This document shows, in pieces, positions 7,959-14,379 of a stretch of 30,559 nucleotides of DNA. The stretch is from positions 1 to 30,559 of the forward strand of contig DBUY01000055.1 in assembly GCA_002308435.1 (NCBI GenBank). The letters run 5' to 3'. Each line of letters begins with the position of its first letter. Within the stretch, counting starts at the first letter, position 1. The stretch comes from Proteobacteria bacterium UBA1278. GTDB lineage: Bacteria > Pseudomonadota > Gammaproteobacteria > Comchoanobacterales > Comchoanobacteraceae. The notes under the pieces were generated by a model, which was not told the origin of the DNA, did not search any database, and saw nothing but the letters and a program-made list of their open reading frames with translations. The translations under genes and the position numbers were made by a program.

Positions 7959-8435
7959 CTAATGAACGATATTCTTCTTTTGACTCGACGATAGCTGTTG
8001 AAGTTGAGGGGCCGGTTGACATAAATCAATTAAATCAGCCAGGGTCTCGTGAAGAGTCGGAAAAGAAGAGAAGTCAACTTCAGACAACTGGAGTAAAACT
8101 TCACTTTTGGTACGTAACCGCATTTTTGACTTAATATTTTTTAGATAAAATTCAACAGTTCGAGCTGAGAGATTGAGTAGAATAGCAGTCGATTTGATTG
8201 TGTGGTTGCGCTGCAAGCAGTAAACACACTCGGCCTCTCGTTCTGAGAGATGTAAGTGCGCGTATTGCCCCGGGAGAGGATAGGTGATTTTTGGTTTTCG
8301 AGGCGCTTTTTGAGCACAGTCTTCTTCGTGCTTTTCAATATAAATATCAGTTTCTTGAAGGTTTGAGTAGAGACATCGGTACCCCTTATCTTCATAGTGA
8401 GCAACCTCATCAAGAATTATTTGCCAATAGTTCAT
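7959..8435 (-). CDS. LuxR-type helix-turn-helix transcriptional regulator
   Basis: This 158-residue protein has a C-terminal GerE/LuxR DNA-binding domain at about 61-115: LSEREAECVYCLQ, then the recognition region LNLSARTVEFYLKNIKSKM. The N-terminal 55 residues match no receiver or autoinducer-binding domain I can recognise, and a 40-residue tail follows the HTH. Short LuxR proteins of this kind are common in Legionella and relatives. A GGAG ribosome binding site lies 7 nt before the ATG. It is transcribed away from the 2OG-Fe(II) oxygenase gene, from an AT-rich 208-bp intergenic region with repeats, so it could regulate itself and that gene; this is an inference from position only. Confidence 0.85.
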   Translation of the reverse strand: MNYWQIILDEVAHYEDKGYRCLYSNLQETDIYIEKHEEDCAQKAPRKPKITYPLPGQYAHLHLSEREAECVYCLQRNHTIKSTAILLNLSARTVEFYLKNIKSKMRLRTKSEVLLQLSEVDFSSFPTLHETLADLIDLCQPAPQLQQLSSSQKKNIVH

Positions 8436-8643
8436 AAAAACTCCACTTTGAATAAATAAAATATGATATAATTATTAAATTTAAACAATACCGTGAAATA
8501 TATCGCACACTAAAGTGATCGTATATCATAAATTTTTCTGGTGCAATCACGTAATTTCGGATTGAGTGAATTCAGGGAATACAATATTGGGAATAATGGG
8601 TTGAATATGTTACTGTAGCGCCTACATACAGAGGATATTCAAT
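8436..8643. promoter_or_regulatory. Divergent AT-rich intergenic region with inverted and direct repeats
   Basis: This 208-bp region separates the LuxR-type gene from the 2OG-Fe(II) oxygenase gene. It contains a perfect 9-bp inverted repeat, TATGATATA (8462-8470) and TATATCATA (8522-8530), and two similar direct elements, GTGAAATATATC (8493-8504) and GTGATCGTATATC (8515-8527), starting 22 bp apart, about two helical turns. They are candidate operator sites. Near the oxygenase gene TTGAAT (8601-8606) and TACATA (8623-8628) form a weak promoter-like pair, and AGAGG (8630-8634) is its ribosome binding site. Confidence 0.35.
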
Positions 8644-9363
8644 ATGGTAGAAAAAACGACACTTTGTCCCTCCGTCAACGAAATAGCAACCAAAAATACT
8701 ATCCAGTCTTTAAAGCAAGCGCTTGACACCAACACAAACTATTCAAAGCCATATGAATACATTGAGTGCCAAAATCTCTTTCCAGACCATATCCTTGAGA
8801 GCTTACAGTCAATACAGCTACCCCATTTTCAATACAACCAAGGTTATGGTGCCCGAAACATCTACAACAAACATCGGCACTATTTCAACCAAAGTAACAA
8901 TCTCAAATACAATAGTTTTGCCAGCGTCGCTCAAGCATTCCAATCAAGTGAAGTTATCGGCTCTATTGAACAGCGTTTCAAGGTTGATCTTTCTGGGCTG
9001 AGTTTGAGGATTGAGTTTACTCAAGATACAGATGGTTTTTGGCTAAAGCCGCATACAGATATTGGCGCTAAAAAATTTACGATGTTAATCTATATTTCTG
9101 ACGGGCCTGGCCATGAAGAGTTAGGGACTGATATATACGCAGCACCTAATCAACATGTACGCGCATGCTGCGCAAAACCAAACTCTGCAATGGCGTTTAT
9201 CCCAACGGATAGTACATGGCATGGCTTTGAAAAACGCCCGATTGAAGGCGTCCGAAAAACAGCCATAGTGAACTATGTAACGTCTGATTGGCAAGAGCGT
9301 GGCGAGCTAGCTTTTCCGAGTCACCCAGTCTATGCAGCATCGTCCGAGAAAGTTCAGAGTTAG
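8644..9363 (+). CDS. 2-oxoglutarate/Fe(II)-dependent oxygenase-like protein
   Basis: This 239-residue protein carries the facial triad of 2OG-Fe(II) oxygenases: HxD in KPHTDIG (His137, Asp139), a distal His193 in STWHGFEKR, and Arg204 in EGVRKTAIVNY, which would hold 2-oxoglutarate. The spacing between HxD and the distal His (about 54 residues) fits the 2OG-FeII_Oxy_3 type fold, and LRIEFTQDTDGFWLKPHTD looks like the strand leading to the HxD. The N-terminal 110 residues are unassigned. Substrate is unknown; small-molecule, sugar or protein hydroxylation are all possible. AGAGG (8630-8634) is the ribosome binding site. It is divergent from the LuxR-type gene and followed by the 6S RNA gene. 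Confidence 0.82.
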   Translation: MVEKTTLCPSVNEIATKNTIQSLKQALDTNTNYSKPYEYIECQNLFPDHILESLQSIQLPHFQYNQGYGARNIYNKHRHYFNQSNNLKYNSFASVAQAFQSSEVIGSIEQRFKVDLSGLSLRIEFTQDTDGFWLKPHTDIGAKKFTMLIYISDGPGHEELGTDIYAAPNQHVRACCAKPNSAMAFIPTDSTWHGFEKRPIEGVRKTAIVNYVTSDWQERGELAFPSHPVYAASSEKVQS

Positions 9364-9386
9364 CGCGGCAGAAATATCACTTTATT

Positions 9387-9416
9387 TTGGTCATATTGAA
9401 CAATATGAGCTATAAT
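9387..9416 (+). promoter_or_regulatory. Predicted promoter of the 6S RNA gene
   Basis: A perfect TATAAT (9411-9416) stands 6 bp before the first base of the 6S closing stem. A weak -35 (TTGGTC, 9387-9392) lies 18 bp upstream. The position places the transcription start at about 9422-9424, which agrees with the 5' end predicted from RNA pairing. Confidence 0.6.
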
Positions 9417-9422
9417 GATAGC

Positions 9423-9590
9423 GTCTAGGTGTTATGTTACGATTTCTTTTGGATCTATACATATCGCAATGGGAAGATGTTTGTATCGGCTGTTGTGTAG
9501 GCCTACCCTGTGTAGGGAACCTGATGTCGATTACGTCACCCAAAATGAACCAAAGGGTTCAAGCGAAAGTGGCATAATCCTAGACATTTT
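9423..9590 (+). ncRNA. ssrS: 6S RNA
   Basis: 6S RNA binds sigma70-RNA polymerase by mimicking an open promoter and adjusts transcription in stationary phase. The 5' and 3' ends pair in a closing stem: GTCTAGG (9423-9429) with CCTAGAC (9579-9585), then TTATG (9432-9436) with CATAA (9573-9577). The 3' half contains the hairpin TGAACC-AAA-GGGTTCA (9546-9561) followed by AG, a hallmark also present in E. coli 6S RNA. TTTTGG (9447-9452) pairs with CCAAAA (9540-9545), and TGATGT/ACGTCA (9522-9527/9533-9538) forms a hairpin on one side of the central bubble. Seven Ts follow at 9587-9593. The size, about 165 nt, is a little below the E. coli 184 nt. The ygfA gene directly downstream is its classic neighbour. 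Confidence 0.9.
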
Positions 9591-9604
9591 TTTGAGATAT
9601 TCGC

Positions 9605-10147
9605 ATGCAAAAACAGCAGATCCGCCTTCACATGCGAGCAAAAAGACGTCAATACGCACAGGGCAATAAAGCAGAGGCCGCTAGACAACTTCACAGGCAG
9701 GTTATTCAGTTGCCTAGTTGGTGCCATGCCAAGCACATCGCTATTTACTACCCAAAACCGGAAGAGCTTGATACGCGAATGATTATCGATGCAGCCTGGG
9801 CCAGTAAGAAGTCTGTTTATTTACCAGTTACGCGTCATGCACAAAAAGATATGCATTTTTACCAGTACAAACAGAATAGCCATCTAATCAGCGGGCATTT
9901 TGGCATATCTCAGCCAGAAATATTGGGTCCACCAGCAGACGCTAAACTCGATTGTATGATATTGCCCGCTATCGCGCTCGACGAGTCTGGATTTCGTCTT
10001 GGCTATGGTTTTGGGTACTACGACCGTTTTCTCGCACGTCAGCAAAAACTGATCACGACCATCGGTGTCGCGTACGCTTGCAATCGTATCAAGAAATTAC
10101 CACACGACGAGCATGATAAGCCGTGTGATATCAGTATTTGGGCCTAG
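9605..10147 (+). CDS. ygfA: 5-formyltetrahydrofolate cyclo-ligase
   Basis: This 180-residue protein belongs to the 5-FTHF cyclo-ligase family, which uses ATP to turn 5-formyl-THF into 5,10-methenyl-THF in the cytoplasm. The C-terminal signature GFRLGYGFGYYDRFL (about 129-143) is intact, and the N-terminal basic segment RLHMRAKRRQ fits the start of the family. It begins 15 nt after the last base of the 6S RNA. As in E. coli (ssrS-ygfA), it is probably co-transcribed with 6S RNA by read-through and processing. It ends about 48 bp from the convergent dut gene. Confidence 0.93.
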   Translation: MQKQQIRLHMRAKRRQYAQGNKAEAARQLHRQVIQLPSWCHAKHIAIYYPKPEELDTRMIIDAAWASKKSVYLPVTRHAQKDMHFYQYKQNSHLISGHFGISQPEILGPPADAKLDCMILPAIALDESGFRLGYGFGYYDRFLARQQKLITTIGVAYACNRIKKLPHDEHDKPCDISIWA

Positions 10148-10195
10148 CTTACATACACAGGCTAAAGATAGAAATGACACTTGTATATTCTCGGC

Positions 10196-10669
10196 TCAGC
10201 GCCCAGTGCTTCCAAACCCGCCAGCGCCCCGCTCTGTTTCAGAGTCATCAAATGCGGTGACAATATTCAGCTGAGGGCGAACCACAGGCAAGAAAATCAG
10301 TTGAGCAATTCTTTCTCCTGGCTGTATGATATATGTGCTGTCACTACGGTTTAGGCAAGAAACCATGAGAGGGCCTTGATAGTCAGCATCAATGAGGCCA
10401 GTTCCGTTTCCCAGAACAACCCCATGCTTATGTCCAAGTCCTGAGCGTGGCAGAATTTTCGCGCAAAACTTGGCATCACGTATGTATATCGAAATTCCAG
10501 TGGCGACAAGTTGACAACTTTTAGGAGATAGCTCGAGTGGGGTATCAATACATGCCAGGAGATCCATCGCTGCAGAACCGTTAGTTTGATACTGCGGCAT
10601 AGGCCATTGTGAGCCCATACGCTGATCTAAAATTTTGACTTGAACGGATTCAAGGAGCTGTGACGTCAT
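10196..10669 (-). CDS. dut: dUTP diphosphatase (dUTPase)
   Basis: This 157-residue trimeric-type dUTPase hydrolyses dUTP to dUMP, limiting uracil in DNA and feeding dTMP synthesis. All five family motifs are visible: GSAAMDLLA (motif 1), PRSGLGHKHGV (2), GNGTGLIDADYQGPL with the catalytic Asp (3), PGERIAQLIF (4), and the glycine-rich C-terminal ERGAGGFGSTGR (5). It starts 2 nt after the stop of the L,D-transpeptidase gene, so the two form a minus-strand operon. This differs from the coaBC-dut arrangement frequent in gammaproteobacteria. Confidence 0.96.
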   Translation of the reverse strand: MTSQLLESVQVKILDQRMGSQWPMPQYQTNGSAAMDLLACIDTPLELSPKSCQLVATGISIYIRDAKFCAKILPRSGLGHKHGVVLGNGTGLIDADYQGPLMVSCLNRSDSTYIIQPGERIAQLIFLPVVRPQLNIVTAFDDSETERGAGGFGSTGR

Positions 10670-10671
10670 AA

Positions 10672-11625
10672 CTACTGTATGGCAACCGGGTAACTGACTG
10701 GATTTTGCAGCATCTCAGTCATATTGTCAACAGAGTCCCCATGATTGACGATATTTACTGGGTTTTTTAACTTGGCTTGTATAATTTGTTCAATATCATG
10801 ATGTAGTGCGAGCGATAGATCATATTGTTGTTTCTCCGCAGAGGTGCGCCATAACGGCTCGTGCCGCTCAACATAGAGAATACCACGATGCAGATAAGTT
10901 TTTAGTGGTATATTAATGACCTCTACCCCTGAGCGCACGTGTATTTTTTGATAGAGATCAGCAATATGCTCTGGATAAAGATTAATGCAGCCAGATGTGT
11001 TGCGTTTTCCAATTAAATCAGGATTGTTGGTTGAGTGAATTAGGTAGGTCTGCGCGGATAAATGGATAGCATACTCACCCAGTGGGTTAGCAGGTCCAGG
11101 CCGCATGATTGTGGGGTGGTCGGTAAAGCCATTCTTACGCGCCTCGGCCAGTACCCCTTTGGGGACGTGCCAGGTTGGCTTATATCGCATTTGGGCAATA
11201 TACATCTTGCCCTCTGGCGTGGGGTGGTCAATTCGGCCAACACCAACTGGCCAAACAAACAGCTTCTTCTGCACATCATCATAATAGAACATGCGTTTTT
11301 CTGGGAGATTGATGGTCACAGTTTGTGGTTTAATTTTTTGTGGAAGAATAATCTTATTCGGAATATACACAAGCAGTCCCGGCTCGAGATCTTGATCATT
11401 GCTCAGATGTGGATTTGCGCTCATAAGGGCGTCATAGCCGATATTGTATTGCCGAGCCAGGTCATGGAGATTATTACAGTTTGCATCTACAACAGCATAC
11501 TCGAGTTCACCCACCATACTTGACTGCCCATCATAACGGTAGGTTCTAGCTTCTGCAGAGTAGCAGCCTAAGCTAAGGGCAAGCGTGACGATAACAATAT
11601 GTAGAACGTTGTATTTCATAACCAT
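10672..11625 (-). CDS. L,D-transpeptidase with LysM domain (ErfK/YbiS type)
   Basis: This periplasmic protein of about 317 residues has a signal peptide (hydrophobic stretch MKYNVLHIVIVTLALSL, cleavage near SAEA), a LysM-like peptidoglycan-binding domain and a YkuD domain. The active-site block HSTNNPDL...NTSGCINL carries His197 and catalytic Cys213 (numbering from the ATG at 11625). Such enzymes form 3-3 cross-links in peptidoglycan or attach Braun-type lipoprotein. The frame extends to a TTG at 11643, but the predicted transcription start (about 11639) lies inside that extension, so I chose the ATG at 11625; the ATG at 11619 is also possible. The C-terminal 75 residues after the YkuD domain are unassigned. 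dut follows in the same operon. Confidence 0.9.
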   Translation of the reverse strand: MVMKYNVLHIVIVTLALSLGCYSAEARTYRYDGQSSMVGELEYAVVDANCNNLHDLARQYNIGYDALMSANPHLSNDQDLEPGLLVYIPNKIILPQKIKPQTVTINLPEKRMFYYDDVQKKLFVWPVGVGRIDHPTPEGKMYIAQMRYKPTWHVPKGVLAEARKNGFTDHPTIMRPGPANPLGEYAIHLSAQTYLIHSTNNPDLIGKRNTSGCINLYPEHIADLYQKIHVRSGVEVINIPLKTYLHRGILYVERHEPLWRTSAEKQQYDLSLALHHDIEQIIQAKLKNPVNIVNHGDSVDNMTEMLQNPVSYPVAIQ

Positions 11626-11645
11626 ATTACTCAAAAGGTTCAAGA

Positions 11646-11695
11646 GATATAGCGATGGGCAAGGGATTTGTCAGAAATTTTTGAAATTTTATAGT
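11646..11695. promoter_or_regulatory. Back-to-back promoters of the L,D-transpeptidase gene and wrbA with overlapping -35 elements
   Basis: Rightward, for wrbA: TTGTCA (11668-11673), 16 bp, TATAGT (11690-11695). Leftward, for the transpeptidase gene, read on the minus strand: CTGACA (11674-11669), 17 bp, TATATC (11651-11646). The two -35 hexamers share five base pairs, so only one polymerase could bind at a time. Both -10 elements match the consensus at 4-5 of 6 positions. Confidence 0.5.
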
Positions 11696-11746
11696 GATGG
11701 GTTGTCAGTGTCAGCATTTTCATCCAAGATAGAAGTGTCAGTAACC

Positions 11747-12370
11747 ATGGTAAAAATGATGAGTAAGCCGTATATCTTAGTTGTATTTTCATCGACAAGC
11801 GGTGCAACAGAACAGCTAGCACATAGCATTGCACGGGGTGTGAATATGTGTTCCGGAATGACGGCTAAAATCAGAACAGTGCCATCTGTCGATGATTTGA
11901 TCAATACCGACCAAGCCAAAACACAGAATGTTGCCTATGCAACATCTGATGATCTCGCCAACTGTAGTGGCCTTGCAATTGGATCTCCTACACATTTTGG
12001 AAACATGTCCTCCGGACTACAGCATTGGTTAGAAAAAACAACAGGGCTCTGGTTTTCTGGTGGTCTTGTCAACAAGCCAGCCTGTGTATTTACTGCGTCT
12101 GCTAGTTTACACGGCGGACAAGAGACGACACTGATAAACATGCTCACACCCTTAATGCACCACGGGATGATCATATTAGGCGTGCCATATTTATCAGGGA
12201 GTCTAAACAAAACGGAGCGAGGGGGGACGCCATACGGGGCTTCATTTGTCACTGGCGGTAGTAATAGTGATCCAGAGTTGACTGATATAGAGCATGACAT
12301 TGCTTGCGAGCAAGGCCAGCGTCTTGCAGAGGTCGCCAGCGCACTCTTGCGAAAGGAAAATAGCGAGTAA
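11747..12370 (+). CDS. wrbA: WrbA-family NAD(P)H:quinone oxidoreductase (flavodoxin-like)
   Basis: WrbA is an FMN-binding, flavodoxin-fold enzyme that reduces quinones by two electrons, protecting from redox stress. The protein has the phosphate-binding start VVFSSTSGATEQLA, the family block SPTHFGNMSSGLQHWLEKTTGLW, the strongly conserved HGGQETTL, the HHGMIILG segment and GGTPYGASFVTG. From ATG 11747 it has 207 residues; ATGs at 11756 and 11759 (MSKPYIL) give 203-204, closer to the usual 198-200, and no start has a clear ribosome binding site. The open frame reaches upstream into the transpeptidase gene but that part is not homologous. It is followed 8 nt later by the cytochrome b561 gene. 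Confidence 0.92.
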   Translation: MVKMMSKPYILVVFSSTSGATEQLAHSIARGVNMCSGMTAKIRTVPSVDDLINTDQAKTQNVAYATSDDLANCSGLAIGSPTHFGNMSSGLQHWLEKTTGLWFSGGLVNKPACVFTASASLHGGQETTLINMLTPLMHHGMIILGVPYLSGSLNKTERGGTPYGASFVTGGSNSDPELTDIEHDIACEQGQRLAEVASALLRKENSE

Positions 12371-12378
12371 ACTATTTC

Positions 12379-12891
12379 ATGGGATGGCAATTTGGAAATA
12401 CGGTTGGGCGTTACGGATTGATCAGTATTTTATTTCATTGGTCAAACGCCGTTCTATTCATCCTCATGTTATTCTCAGGGTTTACGATGACCGGTTATCT
12501 GACGGGGTCGAAAATATGGGCATGGTATGCATACCATAAAATGGTCGGCGTGAGTTTACTTTTATTAGCCACAGGGCGACTTATGCATCGTCTGCTTGGG
12601 CAGGTGGTGCGATCGCCAAGCTGGCGGATACACTATGGGCTTTACACCGGGATTATTGCAATGCCTCTGTCAGGCTGGATACTATCTAGCTCTGCTGGCT
12701 ACCCACCGAAGATATTTGGGATAGCATTACCAATCGTTTCCGCTGGTCGCCAGTGGCTGACTAGCTCAGCCTGGTACGCACATTTTATCATTGCCTTTTT
12801 GATGATGATCACTATTGCGACTCATATCGCCGATCTGTTGCTCAGTTATCGACAAGGAAAACGACTGATCATGCGAATGTGGCTTCAGTGA
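12379..12891 (+). CDS. Cytochrome b561 family membrane protein
   Basis: This 170-residue protein resembles bacterial cytochrome b561 (CybB/YodB type), a four-helix di-haem membrane protein that passes electrons between the quinone pool and partners. Four hydrophobic segments lie at about 15-38, 47-72, 85-104 and 131-155. Candidate haem ligands are His20 (ILFHWSN), His53 (AYHKMVG), His135 (YAHFIIA) and His149 (ATHIADL), with His70 and His85 also present. It lies 8 nt after wrbA, suggesting a two-gene redox operon linked to quinones. The family is clear; the physiological partner is unknown. Confidence 0.88.
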   Translation: MGWQFGNTVGRYGLISILFHWSNAVLFILMLFSGFTMTGYLTGSKIWAWYAYHKMVGVSLLLLATGRLMHRLLGQVVRSPSWRIHYGLYTGIIAMPLSGWILSSSAGYPPKIFGIALPIVSAGRQWLTSSAWYAHFIIAFLMMITIATHIADLLLSYRQGKRLIMRMWLQ

Positions 12892-12912
12892 TATGTCTGT
12901 ATGGCTGAAGCC
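12881..12912 (+). terminator. Hairpin at the end of the cytochrome b561 gene (possible weak terminator)
   Basis: GGCTTCAG (12881-12888) and CTGAAGCC (12905-12912) form a perfect 8-bp stem with a 16-nt loop spanning the stop codon. No T-run follows, so it may be a weak or Rho-assisted end, or an mRNA 3'-end stabiliser. Confidence 0.35.
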
Positions 12913-12956
12913 GATATAATAAAGGCTATATTTACGCATAGTTTTAAAAGCCGTGA

Positions 12957-12985
12957 TTGAAAAACGACTAAATTACGTGTAAAAT
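12957..12985 (+). promoter_or_regulatory. Predicted sigma70 promoter of rpsB-tsf
   Basis: TTGAAA (12957-12962) and TAAAAT (12980-12985) are separated by exactly 17 bp, each with 5 of 6 consensus bases. Transcription from here gives a leader of about 115 nt before rpsB. Confidence 0.7.
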
Positions 12986-13026
12986 GTGCAGCTGAGGTCT
13001 GATTGTCAGATGCTCATAATATAAAC

Positions 13027-13102
13027 CGTTTATCAAGCGCGCAGGGAATCGGGTGTCATTTGATTATCACCTGTTTTTGGTAAACGCATTAGCAACCCGG
13101 AG
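13027..13102 (+). promoter_or_regulatory. Structured rpsB leader, possible S2 autoregulatory RNA element
   Basis: CGTTTATC (13027-13034) pairs with GGTAAACG (13079-13086) (8 bp, one G-U), enclosing a smaller hairpin GGTG/CACC (13052-13055/13068-13071) around TCATTTGATTAT. The GGAG ribosome binding site (13099-13102) follows 12 nt later. In E. coli, S2 represses its own operon through the rpsB leader, and conserved leader structures are known in gammaproteobacteria. That this element is the equivalent is an inference from position and pairing. Confidence 0.5.
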
Positions 13103-13108
13103 AATAAC

Positions 13109-14332
13109 ATGGCCGCTACCGTAGACTTAAAAGAACTCATTGAACATGGTGTGCATTTTGGACACAGAACTTGCTTCTGGGAACCCAAGATGGCCCCATA
13201 TATCTATGGGAAAAAAAGCAAAGATTTACATATCATCAACTTACTAAAGACTCGCCCTCTCATGCAGAAAGCACTCAATGAGATGGAAGCGGTTGCTGCA
13301 AACAACGGAAAAATACTGTTTGTGTCAACAAAAAGAATCGCACAACAAGCAATTGAAGAAGCTGCTGAAAAGTGTGAGATGCCATCTGTCAGTAAGCGAT
13401 GGCCGGGTGGTATGCTGACTAACTTCAAAACCATTCTTAAGTCTGTCAAAAAGATGAGACAACTAGAAGAGTTTATCACGACAGAAGCATTCTCAGGCAT
13501 GAAGAAAAAAGAGCGCCTGAGTGTTCAACGAGAACTTGGTAAATTGCAAGCCAGTTTCAACGGTATTCGCGATATGACCAGTTTGCCAGATATGCTGTTT
13601 GTGATTGATGTCGGACATGAGCACATTGCGATCAAAGAAGCAAAGAAGCTTGGAATCCCAGTCATCGGAGTTGTAGACACTAATTGCTCCCCTGAAGACA
13701 TAGATTACGTGATACCGGGTAATGATGATTCTCAAAAAGCAATCAACCTTTACACCCGGCTTGCCTCAGAAACAGTCGATGTCGCAAGAGAGAAAATACG
13801 CGAGAAGCTTAAAGCTGCCCAAGTGAAAATGGAAGGGTCAACCCGTGTTGAAGTTGTGAAGAAAGCTGCCAAGAAAGCAGACGAAAAGGCAGTGGCTGAA
13901 CCGACAATTGCACCAGGTGAAGAAACTGCAGCAGCATCTACTGATGTCGAAACAAAGAAACCAATCGTAACTGCCGAAAAGAAAATCATTCGTGTCGCAG
14001 CAAAAGCGAAGCAACAACCAAAAGCAGAGGTAGCTGAGCCTACTAAAAAGCCAGCGACCCGTAAGAAAAAGACAAGCGAAGAAGCCGATACAGTAAAAAG
14101 TAAAAAAGGGTCATCAGCTACCAAGAAAATAACAGCAGGCACTGATAAAACGACAGCTGAGAAGTCTACTGTGGCTAAAAAACCAGCCACGAAGAAAAAA
14201 GCGTCAACAACGACAACAAAGAGTGCTGACAAAACAGCAACAACAAGCCCTGTGAAAGCAGAGAAAAAATCAACGGCAAAGAAAGTGACTAAAAAAGAAA
14301 CCGCTGCAGAATCTAAAACTAAGGGTGACTAG
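13109..14332 (+). CDS. rpsB: 30S ribosomal protein S2 with a long Lys/Ala/Thr-rich C-terminal extension
   Basis: Residues 1-240 are a normal S2: MKELIEHGVHFGHRT-like start (LKELIEHGVHFGHRT), IYGKKSKDLHIINL, KRWPGGMLTNFKT, DMLFVIDVGHEHIA, and VDTNCSPEDIDYVIPGNDD. S2 sits on the back of the 30S subunit and is needed for S1 binding. E. coli S2 ends at about 241 residues, whereas this protein continues to 407. The extra ~160 residues (about 245-407) are low complexity: Lys-, Ala-, Thr-, Ser- and Glu-rich, with repeated KKPATKKK- and AEKK-like units reminiscent of histone H1-like proteins. The frame stays open without interruption to a single TAG and is followed by tsf with its own ribosome binding site, so the tail is unlikely to be an error. 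Regulation is probably through the leader at 13027-13102. Confidence 0.95.
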   Translation: MAATVDLKELIEHGVHFGHRTCFWEPKMAPYIYGKKSKDLHIINLLKTRPLMQKALNEMEAVAANNGKILFVSTKRIAQQAIEEAAEKCEMPSVSKRWPGGMLTNFKTILKSVKKMRQLEEFITTEAFSGMKKKERLSVQRELGKLQASFNGIRDMTSLPDMLFVIDVGHEHIAIKEAKKLGIPVIGVVDTNCSPEDIDYVIPGNDDSQKAINLYTRLASETVDVAREKIREKLKAAQVKMEGSTRVEVVKKAAKKADEKAVAEPTIAPGEETAAASTDVETKKPIVTAEKKIIRVAAKAKQQPKAEVAEPTKKPATRKKKTSEEADTVKSKKGSSATKKITAGTDKTTAEKSTVAKKPATKKKASTTTTKSADKTATTSPVKAEKKSTAKKVTKKETAAESKTKGD

Positions 14333-14379
14333 GTCGGCAGTCAGGTTGTACAAATCAATTCAAACTAAGGAGTAAAGTC

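Noticed and set aside
9415..9669. 84-residue open frame over the 6S RNA region
   Set aside because: The region forms 6S RNA pairings, and the frame runs across the RNA terminator into ygfA.
11062..11523. 153-residue open frame antisense to the L,D-transpeptidase gene
   Set aside because: The opposite strand encodes conserved LysM and YkuD domains; this frame shows no motif.
11585..11746. N-terminal extension of wrbA
   Set aside because: It runs into the divergent promoter region, has no similarity to WrbA and would double back over the transpeptidase start.
13750..14232. 160-residue open frame antisense to the S2 tail
   Set aside because: It reads as hydrophobic Phe/Val/Ala/Ser-rich sequence, the mirror of Lys/Ala/Thr codons in a low-complexity region, and has no ribosome binding site or family motif.
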